A stretch of 64,000 nucleotides of DNA, taken from an uncultured Erysipelotrichaceae bacterium (lineage in GTDB: Bacteria > Bacillota_I > Bacilli_A > Erysipelotrichales > Erysipelotrichaceae). The notes beneath the pieces are model-generated. The model did no database searches, was not told the origin of the DNA, and saw nothing but the letters and a program-made list of their open reading frames with translations. This document shows, piece by piece, positions 52,474-61,053 of the stretch. The DNA lies in the NCBI GenBank assembly GCA_902766005.1, contig CACXCB010000039.1:1-64000 (forward strand), written 5' to 3'. The position numbers and the translations under genes are program-made. Numbering within the stretch: the first letter of the stretch is position 1; every line of letters starts with the position of its first letter.

Positions 52474-52880
52474 ATGACAACTACGAAGATATCATCCATC
52501 TTCCTCATTTTGTTTCCAAAAACAGGCCGCATATGTCCAATGCGGACCGTGCTGCACAATTCTCCCCTTTTGCGGCATTAACAGGCTATCACGAAGCCAT
52601 TCAGGAAGCTTCTGTTCCGCCGATGGAAAAGATCATCTTATCAGATATGGCTCTGGAAGAACTGGATGAAAAAATGTTTATTCTTATACAGAATCTGAAA
52701 GAACACCCATCCATTCAGCTAACCTATGAAAAAGACGGCTTCTATCATACAGAAACCGTCAGTGTAAAAAGAATAGATCCTGATGAAAGAAAACTCATTT
52801 CCATGGATAATAAACACTATTCTTTTGATGATATCATTGCCATCGAAAGTCCGCTGTTTCAAAAAAACTCACAGATGTGA
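52470..52880 (+). CDS. YolD-like family protein
   Basis: The 136-residue protein has the family start: DIIHLPHFVSKNRPHMSNADRAAQFSPFAAL, followed by IILSDMALEEL and a beta-rich C-terminal half. YolD-like proteins are found next to Y-family polymerases of the UvrX/UmuC type in Gram-positives and are presumed accessory. The start overlaps the polymerase stop (ATGA). Confidence 0.88.
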   Translation: MNDNYEDIIHLPHFVSKNRPHMSNADRAAQFSPFAALTGYHEAIQEASVPPMEKIILSDMALEELDEKMFILIQNLKEHPSIQLTYEKDGFYHTETVSVKRIDPDERKLISMDNKHYSFDDIIAIESPLFQKNSQM

Positions 52881-52886
52881 GTTTTT
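52865..52886 (+). terminator. Terminator of the YolD-like gene
   Basis: AACTCACA pairs with TGTGAGTT around GA, then TTTTATT. It also stops the convergent isomerase gene. Confidence 0.75.
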
Positions 52887-52887
52887 A

Positions 52888-54309
52888 TTATCTGGTAATT
52901 ACATCTACCGGAATATTGAATATCTTGGCTACTTTCAAGATTGTATCAATATGTCTTCCTACTGCAGCTGCCATATGATGCGTAGGACCGGCTTCATTCC
53001 ACTTGTTCATGAATTCCCTTGCTCCGCAAGAGAATCTTGTACGCATATTCGTATCTCCGAACATGAAGATCGGACCATCTTCGTTGACACCTTCAGCAAC
53101 GACAAACTTGAAATGTCCATCCCTGTCTTGTGTAATTGCCAGGTAAGTAACAGGACCTGTAGGAGGATAGAACTGTGTCAGGTATCCGCCGCCTGTCTTT
53201 CCATGGAAGACAGGAACAATCTTCATTGTCGGCTTATGTGCCTGTGAGATGTCGGCATCACCGCTGCCGCTGTGACCGATAATGCACAGATCTTCATTGA
53301 AATCGATCGAATACATTTCAGAAAGCTGTCCTGTACCGGCAATCGTCTTTAAGATGGACATTGCCATAGCTACCTTGATGTCACCTTCTACAGCACAAGC
53401 TGTCCCCTGTTTGATTAACATGGAGAATGCCGGAATTAACATACTGTCGAGTTTGCCGGCAATTCCCTGGGCAAAACCATCATAATGGGATGCCACAAGA
53501 CCGAGCTGTTCATCCTTTACCCACTGTTCAAAGGCGACGACATATTTAGCCATATCCCATACAGTCTCAACCGTAGCACCACCTTCGATTTCAAATGTAT
53601 CCAGGATATCTTCTGCCTTAGCGCGAATTGCTTCTTCATCGGTAATATCATCGGCAATTGCCCACATCTTTTCCCAGTCAAACTGTTTTGTATAGACAAA
53701 CATTCTATGGTAAAGATTGGTTTCATCAATATACAGATCCATCATGCCCGGGTAGGGTCTGCCGATCTGTGCTAAGTTTGTATCACGGAATCTTCTTCTG
53801 ACCTGTGCAGCCTTGCACCATTCCTCGATTTCCTTCTGTACTGCAGGATCACCGCCTTCAACTACACCGGTAATAACAGCGGAACGTTTTCCGGCACGGT
53901 TGAGGTCTGCAACCATTTCTCCTACTGCACCGCATGCATACAGTTCGCCAAGCCACTTCGGTGTATCCGTATTGGCATAATCCGGAGCTTTTAATTTCTG
54001 CACATTAACAATGACTACAGGTACATCAAGATCCCTGACTGCCGGCAGCATATTGTAGCTTGTCGCATATGTCAGCATCTGCAGGATCACAAGATCTACA
54101 TCTGCAGCTCTGAATTTATCTCCGGCAGCCTGTGATAATTCTTTTGTAGTGACAATCCCGCCATCAATGATATCTACTGTATCCGGAAGAGTCTTTTTGA
54201 AGGCTTCATACTGTGATTCAAATTCAGGTACCAAAGAAGGAAACTGAGGAAGATATGCACCTAACGCAATGGCGAAAACGCCTACTCTCGCTTTTGTTTC
54301 TACTAACAT
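52888..54309 (-). CDS. L-fucose/L-arabinose-isomerase-family protein
   Basis: The 473-residue protein has the fold of AraA/FucI: an N-terminal VGVFAIALGAYLPQFPSL, the acidic pair region GVVEGGDPAVQKE (~160), then the metal-site Glu/His block in the second half (LCIIGHSGSGDADISQAH, ~350; TMKIVPVFHGKTGGGYLTQF). It sits directly downstream of rhamnulokinase and rhamnulose-1-phosphate aldolase, where L-rhamnose isomerase (RhaA) would be. RhaA belongs to a different sequence family, so this could be a non-orthologous replacement. Alternatively it acts on a related sugar. Confidence 0.8.
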   Translation of the reverse strand: MLVETKARVGVFAIALGAYLPQFPSLVPEFESQYEAFKKTLPDTVDIIDGGIVTTKELSQAAGDKFRAADVDLVILQMLTYATSYNMLPAVRDLDVPVVIVNVQKLKAPDYANTDTPKWLGELYACGAVGEMVADLNRAGKRSAVITGVVEGGDPAVQKEIEEWCKAAQVRRRFRDTNLAQIGRPYPGMMDLYIDETNLYHRMFVYTKQFDWEKMWAIADDITDEEAIRAKAEDILDTFEIEGGATVETVWDMAKYVVAFEQWVKDEQLGLVASHYDGFAQGIAGKLDSMLIPAFSMLIKQGTACAVEGDIKVAMAMSILKTIAGTGQLSEMYSIDFNEDLCIIGHSGSGDADISQAHKPTMKIVPVFHGKTGGGYLTQFYPPTGPVTYLAITQDRDGHFKFVVAEGVNEDGPIFMFGDTNMRTRFSCGAREFMNKWNEAGPTHHMAAAVGRHIDTILKVAKIFNIPVDVITR

Positions 54310-54312
54310 TTT

Positions 54313-55146
54313 TTATTTCTCCTTTTCGTATAAGAATTTTTCAGGAAGGTTGACTTTGAAATCCTTTGCCAGATCTCTGAAATTCTGCGGTGTAATTGTC
54401 TGCAGCTTTGTCGGAGACATGGACAGTACTTTGACAAGAATCTCAGCTGATTTTTCAACGGTATGCATTAATCCGAATGTTGTATCGAAGTCAGGGCCGC
54501 TGGCAAACATGCCATGATGTGCCCAGATCGCTACATCATACTGCTTCATCAGTTCACTTGTTGCAACAGCAATATCTCTGCCGCCCGGAACCATCCATCC
54601 GACAACACCGACACCATCCGGGAATACTACAGGACATTCTGTTGCCATTTCCCAGAGTTCTCTTGTGAATACTTCATCGGTTAAAGGCAGCACAAATGTC
54701 AATGCGATCACATTTGTGGTATGCGCATGATAGATGACCCTGTGTGTTCCGTTGCTTGCCTTCTTTTTCACCTCATGATTCATCAGATGGGAAGGCAATT
54801 CGCTTGTCGGTCTTCCACCGTTACACAAGCCCCAGAGAATTCTATAGTTTTCACCCTTTTCATCAATCTCAATGATGCAGGAAGTATCTTCCGGATCCAG
54901 AATGACATTGCGGAAATACTTTCCCGAACCTGTAACCATGAAGTATTCCTTGGCAAGATCCGGTACGCTTGTACCGATCTCTTTCCACTCGGAAGGTTCA
55001 TGGAAGTATTCTTTTACCTCTTCCACTTCCTCCGGTTTAATACGATAGGAAAGATTTCCTCCGTTTCTTTCATGCCAGCCCTGCAGCCAGCCATCGTTGC
55101 ATAATCTGATAAATCCCTGTACGAACTTTACATCTAAGATACTCAT
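54313..55146 (-). CDS. rhaD: Rhamnulose-1-phosphate aldolase
   Basis: The 277-residue protein is a class II aldolase: GWHERNGGNLSYRI near residue 25 is the RhaD-type opening, the HAHTTNVIA segment (~140) and WAHHGMFASG (~210) carry the zinc histidines. It splits L-rhamnulose-1-phosphate to DHAP and L-lactaldehyde. It overlaps rhaB by 4 nt; the downstream isomerase gene follows after 3 nt. Confidence 0.92.
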   Translation of the reverse strand: MSILDVKFVQGFIRLCNDGWLQGWHERNGGNLSYRIKPEEVEEVKEYFHEPSEWKEIGTSVPDLAKEYFMVTGSGKYFRNVILDPEDTSCIIEIDEKGENYRILWGLCNGGRPTSELPSHLMNHEVKKKASNGTHRVIYHAHTTNVIALTFVLPLTDEVFTRELWEMATECPVVFPDGVGVVGWMVPGGRDIAVATSELMKQYDVAIWAHHGMFASGPDFDTTFGLMHTVEKSAEILVKVLSMSPTKLQTITPQNFRDLAKDFKVNLPEKFLYEKEK

Positions 55147-56567
55147 TGCGGTTTTACCTCCTTGATTTCAAAACTGTCGCGAATGATATTTCTTGCTTCC
55201 TGCAATGTTTCTATTTCTTTTTCTTCCATCATCTGTACCAGAAGGTTTCCCAAAGCTGTTCCTTCCGTAGGACCGGCATATACTGTTAATCCTGTAGCGT
55301 CAGCAGTCATCTGATTCAGATACATGTCTTGCGAACCTCCGCCGACAATATTCATTGAAGTATATTTTTTACCGGTCAGTTTTTCCAATGAAACGATTGT
55401 TTTTTTGTAGTCTTCGGCAAGGGAAATATATACCGTCTGCATGATTTCGCCGGTTGTTTCAGGAACCGGCTGGTTTGTATCCCTGCATGCCTGTTTAACT
55501 TCTTCAATCATTGAAGAAGGTGCTAAGAAGCGATCATCATCCGCATCTACACATGCATGGAAATTCCTTGCCTGTTTTGCTTCTTCAATCAATTGCGGGA
55601 AGGATGGACGATTCCCCTTTTCATCTGCCAGCTCTTTACGGATATTCTGTATCATCCATAAGCCCATGATATTCTTCAGATAGCGGAAGCGGTAATCATA
55701 ACCGCCTTCATTGGTGAAATTTTCATGCATGCTTTCGGGTGTGGTAATCGGCTCTTTATTTTCTACGCCTAACAAGGACCATGTACCGGAAGATAAGAAT
55801 ACAGCATGATCATCTTTTGCGGGAACGGAAAGGAATGCAGATCCTGTATCATGTGTTGCCGGCAGTACCACTTTCATGTTTAATCCTGTTTCATCCTGTA
55901 CTTCTTTTGTAAATTCACCAATCACTGTTCCCGGTACGGAAATCTTTTGAAAAATCTTTCTGGGAAGTCCTGCTTTTTCGATCAGTTCCTCATCCCACTC
56001 CTTTGTCTCAGCATTCACCAAGGCAGTTGTCGAGGCATTGGTATATTCCTGTGCTTTGACTCCCGTTAACAGATAATGCAGATAATCCGGAATCATCAGC
56101 ATGCATTCTGCCTTTTCCAATTGCTCAGGATGTTCTTTTTTTAATGCCAGCAATTGATAGATTGTATTAAATTTCAAATACTGAATGCCGGTTTTATGAT
56201 AGTGATCTGCAAAGGATAAGATTCCTTTACCTTCAAGTTCCTCTTGAATACCATTGGTTCTTTCATCACGATAACTGACCGGATCAGATATTCTCTTTCC
56301 TTCTTGATCCAGTAAAACAAAATCTACTGCCCATGTATCAATTCCCATTGTAGATGGCTCATATTCCTGTTTCTTACACTGTCTGATTCCTTCAAGGATA
56401 TGGCTGTATAAGCCATCGATATCCCAGCACAGATGCCCGTCTTTTTCAACCAGTCTGTTTTCGAATCGATAAATCTCTTTCAGTTTTAATTGTCCGCTTT
56501 CCAGATATCCGATCATATGTCTTCCCGAAGAAGCACCGATATCCACCGCCAGATGGTAATTCATCAT
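55143..56567 (-). CDS. rhaB: Rhamnulokinase
   Basis: The 474-residue protein is a FGGY-family sugar kinase: VDIGASSGRHMIGYLE at the start (phosphate loop), HDTGSAFLSVP (~235) and a C-terminal ATP-binding half with VGGGSQDMYLNQMTADATG. The N-terminal ASSGRHM replaces the usual loop as in RhaB. It phosphorylates L-rhamnulose. It heads the three-gene operon, with a likely -10 TATACT about 30 nt upstream. Confidence 0.93.
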   Translation of the reverse strand: MMNYHLAVDIGASSGRHMIGYLESGQLKLKEIYRFENRLVEKDGHLCWDIDGLYSHILEGIRQCKKQEYEPSTMGIDTWAVDFVLLDQEGKRISDPVSYRDERTNGIQEELEGKGILSFADHYHKTGIQYLKFNTIYQLLALKKEHPEQLEKAECMLMIPDYLHYLLTGVKAQEYTNASTTALVNAETKEWDEELIEKAGLPRKIFQKISVPGTVIGEFTKEVQDETGLNMKVVLPATHDTGSAFLSVPAKDDHAVFLSSGTWSLLGVENKEPITTPESMHENFTNEGGYDYRFRYLKNIMGLWMIQNIRKELADEKGNRPSFPQLIEEAKQARNFHACVDADDDRFLAPSSMIEEVKQACRDTNQPVPETTGEIMQTVYISLAEDYKKTIVSLEKLTGKKYTSMNIVGGGSQDMYLNQMTADATGLTVYAGPTEGTALGNLLVQMMEEKEIETLQEARNIIRDSFEIKEVKPQ

Positions 56568-56670
56568 AACCCTCTCCTTTTTACAATAAAAGTATATAAG
56601 TGAATTCTCAGAAAAACCATTTTGATTAGTCTTTACTTTTTTTGAAAAAGTCTACTTTATTGAAACAGGA

Positions 56671-56698
56671 TAGACAATCAGAATTTAACTGTTACAAT
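56671..56698 (+). promoter_or_regulatory. Promoter of the SNF2 gene
   Basis: TAGACA (-35, 56671-56676), a 16-bp spacer and TACAAT (-10, 56693-56698), each one base off consensus. Transcription should start about 7 bp downstream, at or next to the ATG at 56705. Confidence 0.55.
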
Positions 56699-56704
56699 GA
56701 ATAC

Positions 56705-58840
56705 ATGCCAAAAATCAATCAGAATTCCGTCATTCAACTGGATACATTAACAAGAACATACCTGGATACCTTGGAATCTTTTATCCATTTTGAAACAACG
56801 GATGAACAGTATTTAAAAGATGAAATTACTTCATACGGATGCCAGCAGGTTCTTCCGATGATGGAAAACATGCCAATAGAAGAATTAACAAGATTCAAAA
56901 GCAATCTCAAGATATCTCTTTTAAAAACCAATGGCTATTCTTCCCTGGCGGATATATTGTCCTCTGCGCCGGAAAAGATCAGTGCCATCAACGGCATTTC
57001 CGAAGATACGGCACTGTTTCTTTTTGATGCCTGTCATAAAATTCAGCTGGACCTGGCTTCGGTAAGCCATTTCCGTTTAAGACCGCAAGAGCAGCAACAA
57101 GGTATTTTACATGCTTTATATAAAATGCAGATGCATCCATCATTATCCCATGAAGCATCGGAATTATCCGCATTATACAAAGAGAGATTTCTTTCTTTGT
57201 TGAAGGATATACAGCCGTTAAAGAAAAATGCTTTCTTATCTTTCTTTACGCCTTTCTGGACGAAAAACAAAGCCAATGCTGCATTTACACAGCTTCAGGC
57301 TATGCATGAAGGTCTTCCCGGAAGGCGCATGGAAGACCTTATCGAAAAAGACAGACAGATCGAACAGATTTCCTTCGAAGATCTTTTGATTCATTACAGA
57401 GCCCATACTGCTCAATATGAGAATCTGACTGAAAAGACCGATGACCGTTTTGTCGATTATGATATACTCGAAGGCGGAATTCCTGCCGAAATGGCTGAAG
57501 AAATCAATCGATATCATTTGGATCTTGATCTTGTAAAAGCTTCTTTGCGAAGATATCAGGTCTTTGGGGTAAAGTACATACTCTCCCAAAAGAATGTTCT
57601 TTTGGGAGATGAAATGGGACTGGGCAAAACCATTGAAGCCATCGGAGCCATGGCACATCTCGCTTTTAACGGTGCAATGCATTTTATGGTTGTCTGTCCT
57701 GCCGGAGTATTAATCAACTGGCAGAGGGAAATACAATTACACAGCCATCTTCATCCTGTCATCCTTCATGGAAAAGATAAAAATGCTCTGGAAGAATGGA
57801 TCAATTTCGGCGGGGTTGCGGTAACCACTTACCAGTCTGCACAAAATTATGATCTTCCTGATGATTTCTATATGGAAATGCTTATCGCTGATGAAGCACA
57901 ATATGTGAAAAACCCACAAGCCAAAAGAACCCAAAAAGTGCGTGAATTGTCTTTGCAGGCAGAACGGACACTCTATATGACAGGAACACCTTTGGAAAAC
58001 AGAGTCGACGAGATGTGTGAATTGGTCAATGCCCTGCAGCCAATTATTGCCAGCCAGCTGGAAAGCAGAAAATACATGGCTGCTGCTCCTTTATTTAAAG
58101 AGCTTCTTGCCCCGGTTTATTTACGAAGGAAAAGAGATGATGTCCTGGATGAACTTCCCGGTATTATTTATACAGATGAGTGGTGTGAATTAACACCTTT
58201 GGAAAGAACAAATTATATTTCCCATTTGCAGACAGGTTCCTTCAACCAGATGCGCAGGGTATCCTGGGATTCACCGCATTCCTCTAAAGCAGCAAGAATG
58301 ATAGAACTTGTGGAAAGTGCAGAAGAGGAAGGCAGGAAAGTTTTGATATTCTCCTTCTTCCTGGATACCATGGAAGAAATAGCCCGTCTTTTAAAAGATC
58401 GCTGTATCGGCATGATCAGCGGTTCTATCCCGCTGATAAAAAGACAGGAAATCATCGATGCCTTCAGCAATGCTAAACCGGGTGCAGTGCTTGTCATGCA
58501 GGCGGTCACCGGCGGAACCGGCATTAACTTACAGGCTGCTTCCATGATCATCTTTGCCGAACCGCAGATCAAGCCTTCGATTGAGCTTCAGGCAGTTTCC
58601 CGTGCATACCGCATGGGACAGACACAATCCGTCAGTGTACACAGGTTGTTAGCAACAGATACAATCGATGAAGCAATGTGCGAAATGCTGCAGAAAAAGC
58701 AGGAGATTTTTGATGCCTTTGCGGATGAATCCGTTATCGCTGAAGCAGAAAATGAAACCGCAACACAGAGTGAATGGATTCATGACCTGATCCAAAAAGA
58801 AAAGGAAAAACATCATATCCCCATAACCCCATTGAACTGA
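56705..58840 (+). CDS. SNF2-family DEAD/DEAH-box helicase
   Basis: About 711 residues. The helicase core has Walker A VLLGDEMGLGKT (~residue 300), motif II MLIADEAQYVKN (DEAQ instead of DEAH), TMTGTPLENRVDE-like motif III, and helicase-C motifs including GGTGINLQAASMIIFAEPQIKPS and the terminal RAYRMGQ. This is SWI2/SNF2 type. The N-terminal ~270 residues are helical and unassigned. The ORF begins at 56642, but no ribosome site supports that; the ATG at 56705 falls at the expected transcription start, a possible leaderless mRNA. Bacterial SNF2 helicases associate with DNA repair or phage defence; nothing here says which. Confidence 0.85.
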   Translation: MPKINQNSVIQLDTLTRTYLDTLESFIHFETTDEQYLKDEITSYGCQQVLPMMENMPIEELTRFKSNLKISLLKTNGYSSLADILSSAPEKISAINGISEDTALFLFDACHKIQLDLASVSHFRLRPQEQQQGILHALYKMQMHPSLSHEASELSALYKERFLSLLKDIQPLKKNAFLSFFTPFWTKNKANAAFTQLQAMHEGLPGRRMEDLIEKDRQIEQISFEDLLIHYRAHTAQYENLTEKTDDRFVDYDILEGGIPAEMAEEINRYHLDLDLVKASLRRYQVFGVKYILSQKNVLLGDEMGLGKTIEAIGAMAHLAFNGAMHFMVVCPAGVLINWQREIQLHSHLHPVILHGKDKNALEEWINFGGVAVTTYQSAQNYDLPDDFYMEMLIADEAQYVKNPQAKRTQKVRELSLQAERTLYMTGTPLENRVDEMCELVNALQPIIASQLESRKYMAAAPLFKELLAPVYLRRKRDDVLDELPGIIYTDEWCELTPLERTNYISHLQTGSFNQMRRVSWDSPHSSKAARMIELVESAEEEGRKVLIFSFFLDTMEEIARLLKDRCIGMISGSIPLIKRQEIIDAFSNAKPGAVLVMQAVTGGTGINLQAASMIIFAEPQIKPSIELQAVSRAYRMGQTQSVSVHRLLATDTIDEAMCEMLQKKQEIFDAFADESVIAEAENETATQSEWIHDLIQKEKEKHHIPITPLN

Positions 58841-58927
58841 AAAATACACCTTACTCATGTGTAACTTTTTGTGACACAGATACCTTCCGGTGACTGTTTT
58901 GTTTCCTTGATCGTTCGTTGTGAATAA

Positions 58928-58957
58928 TTGAAAGAATACGTAATACTCAGTTATAAT
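58928..58957 (+). promoter_or_regulatory. Promoter of the second LysR gene
   Basis: TTGAAA, an 18-bp spacer and TATAAT, 44 nt upstream of the start codon. Confidence 0.7.
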
Positions 58958-58964
58958 TGATGCA

Positions 58965-58989
58965 ATGATATTATGATTCTGAATATCAT
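58965..58989. repeat. Inverted repeat in the LysR 5' region
   Basis: ATGATATT and AATATCAT are perfect 8-bp arms with a 9-bp spacer, between the -10 and the start codon. It could be an autoregulatory site. Confidence 0.45.
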
Positions 58990-59001
58990 CAGGAGAATAC
59001 T

Positions 59002-59880
59002 ATGGAAATCAGAACACTTCGCTATTTTCTTGCAGTTGCAAGGGAAGAAAACATGTCGCACGCTGCCGAAAAGCTGCATGTCACACAGCCTACCCTGTCC
59101 AAAGCTATGCGATCCCTGGAAGAAGAGCTCGGCAAAAAACTGTTTGTACGACACAGTTTCAGCATCCGGCTGACAGAAGAAGGACAGCTTTTACAAAAAC
59201 GTGCAGAGGATCTTGTCAGCATGGCTGATAAAATTGAAAAGGAATTTATATCACTGGATGATATACAGGGAGGAGAATTATATTTCGGATTAGCTGAATC
59301 CTATCAGATACGCTATCTTGCCAAAGAAATCCTATCCTTTAAGAAACAGTATCCCGATCTGCATTACCATATCACCAGCGGTGATACGGAACAGGTTGTT
59401 GAGAAGCTGAACAAAGGCTTGATTGATTTCGCCGTGCTTGCCGAAACACCGGATTATAATAAGCATGAAGCGATTGCATTTCCGGAAGATGACAGATGGG
59501 GACTTGTTTTGAGAAAAGATGATCCTCTTGCAAAAAAGCAATCAATCTCGGTTGATGACATGAAGGGTTTACCGATATTCTGTTCCGAGCAGGGATGGCA
59601 AAATGAAATAAAAAACTGGGCCGGAAGGAAATGGGAACATCTTCATCTGGAAGGTACTTTCCGCCTTTCCTATAACGGTTCATTGTTTGTCAAAGAAGGA
59701 TTGGGATATCTTCTGACATTTGCACATCTGATTGACACATCTGAAAACAGTGATCTGATCTTTATTCCCCTGACTCCGTCTTTGAGTACAAAACTGTATC
59801 TTGTCTATAACAAATATCAGAAATTAACCCCGATTGCCGAACGCTTCCTCCGCCAGATTGAAACAGCATTTTCCCATTAA
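59002..59880 (+). CDS. LysR-family transcriptional regulator
   Basis: The 292-residue protein has the winged HTH at the N-terminus (RTLRYFLAVAREENMSHAAE then VTQPTLSKAMRSLEEELGKK) and a periplasmic-binding-type effector domain beginning at ~residue 88. AGGAG lies 6 nt before the ATG. It resembles CysB/YwbI-type members but I cannot name a target; convergent msmK is not divergent, so target genes are not evident. Confidence 0.92.
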   Translation: MEIRTLRYFLAVAREENMSHAAEKLHVTQPTLSKAMRSLEEELGKKLFVRHSFSIRLTEEGQLLQKRAEDLVSMADKIEKEFISLDDIQGGELYFGLAESYQIRYLAKEILSFKKQYPDLHYHITSGDTEQVVEKLNKGLIDFAVLAETPDYNKHEAIAFPEDDRWGLVLRKDDPLAKKQSISVDDMKGLPIFCSEQGWQNEIKNWAGRKWEHLHLEGTFRLSYNGSLFVKEGLGYLLTFAHLIDTSENSDLIFIPLTPSLSTKLYLVYNKYQKLTPIAERFLRQIETAFSH

Positions 59881-59908
59881 AAAACCAAATCCATGAGGAT
59901 TTGGCTTT
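59881..59908. terminator. Bidirectional terminator of LysR and msmK
   Basis: CCAAATCC pairs with GGATTTGG around ATGA, with A and T runs on both sides, between the two convergent genes. Confidence 0.8.
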
Positions 59909-59922
59909 TCTTTATCTTTATC

Positions 59923-60927
59923 TTAGTATTCCAGATTCTTGCCGGAAACAGGATCGAAGATATGAACAGCATTCGGAGCAAATGTAAAGCTGATTTCAGA
60001 ACCGATACCGAGGGCATTGTCATTGAGATCAAGTGTCGGAACGATGATGATACAGTCTTTGCCCATTGCATTCATATGCAGATGTACAGAGGAACCCATC
60101 ATTTCACTGACTTCTACAACACCCTTCATCATAGCACCGTCGACATTGTCGAGTGTGATATGTTCAGGTCTTGCACCTACCTGGACATCCTGTTCCTTAA
60201 CACCGTTTGCCTTCAGACGTGCCTGCTTGTCTTCAGATACAACAATCTCTGCATCTGCAATTCTGACCGCATACTTGCCATCACTATTGATAACGAGTTT
60301 GCCATCGAACATGTTCATCTGCGGCATGCCGATGAATCCTGCAACGAATGTGTTGATTGGTGCATTGAATACTTCCTGTGGTGTACCGATCTGCTGAACT
60401 TCGCCGTCTTTCATGATGACGATTCTGTCACCGAGTGTCATTGCTTCTGTCTGGTCATGTGTTACGTAGATGAATGTTGTGTCGATTCTCTGTCTCAGCT
60501 TGATGATCTCAGCTCTCATTTGGTTTCTCAGTTTAGCGTCCAAGTTGGAGAGAGGCTCGTCCATCAGCAATACTTTAGGCTCACGGACGATCGCACGACC
60601 GATAGCAACACGCTGTCTCTGACCGCCGGAAAGAGCTTTCGGTTTTCTGTCAAGATACTGCATGATGCCGAGGATTTCAGCTGCCTGGTTAACTCTCTCG
60701 TTCATCTCAGCCTGAGGAACTTTTCTCAGTTTCAATGGGAACTCAAGGTTCTGTCTGACCGTCATGTGAGGATACAAAGCATAGTTCTGGAAGACCATTG
60801 CGATGTCTCTGTCTTTCGGTGCAACATCGTTAACAAGCTTGTCATCGATGTAGAGCTCACCTCTTGTGATCTCTTCAAGACCTGCAACCATTCTGAGGGT
60901 TGTGGATTTACCGCAGCCGGATGGACC
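59923..60927 (-). pseudogene. msmK: MsmK/UgpC-type sugar ABC ATPase, 5' end removed by insertion
   Basis: The frame from the minus strand starts within the Walker A motif: GGTCCATCCGGC gives [13 protein letters not shown], then the Q-loop [11 protein letters not shown], signature LSGGQRQR, Walker [15 protein letters not shown] and the C-terminal TOBE region characteristic of MsmK/MalK. About 36 N-terminal codons are missing; the codon just before GGT is an in-frame TAA that belongs to the inserted element. The first ATG inside (60891) lies past Walker A, so any product would lack ATP binding. MsmK energises several oligosaccharide importers, so its loss could cripple more than one. Confidence 0.88.
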
Positions 60928-61010
60928 TTATTCCGACTTTTTTATTATTCCGATATTTTTGAAGAAGCACTGTATTTACCAGTAGATCTCCGCGATATTA
61001 TCGGAATAAT
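60928..61010. repeat. Repeated TTATTCCGA end motifs of the RIT element
   Basis: TTATTCCGA occurs at 60928-60936 and 60945-60953 in direct orientation; the inverse, TCGGAATAA, is at 61001-61009. The second and third extend to a 12-bp inverted match (ATTATTCCGATA at 60944-60955 against 60999-61010). Such short, multiple, inverted sites next to the first recombinase gene are likely binding/cleavage sites of the recombinases. Confidence 0.7.
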
Positions 61011-61053
61011 TCTAATTCTATGCTAGGCTATCCTTGAAAGGAGGCCAAAAATA

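Noticed and set aside
59893-61026. 377-codon plus-strand open frame
   Set aside because: It is antisense to the msmK remnant, has no ribosome site, and runs across the junction into the element; the msmK motifs on the minus strand are the real coding signal.
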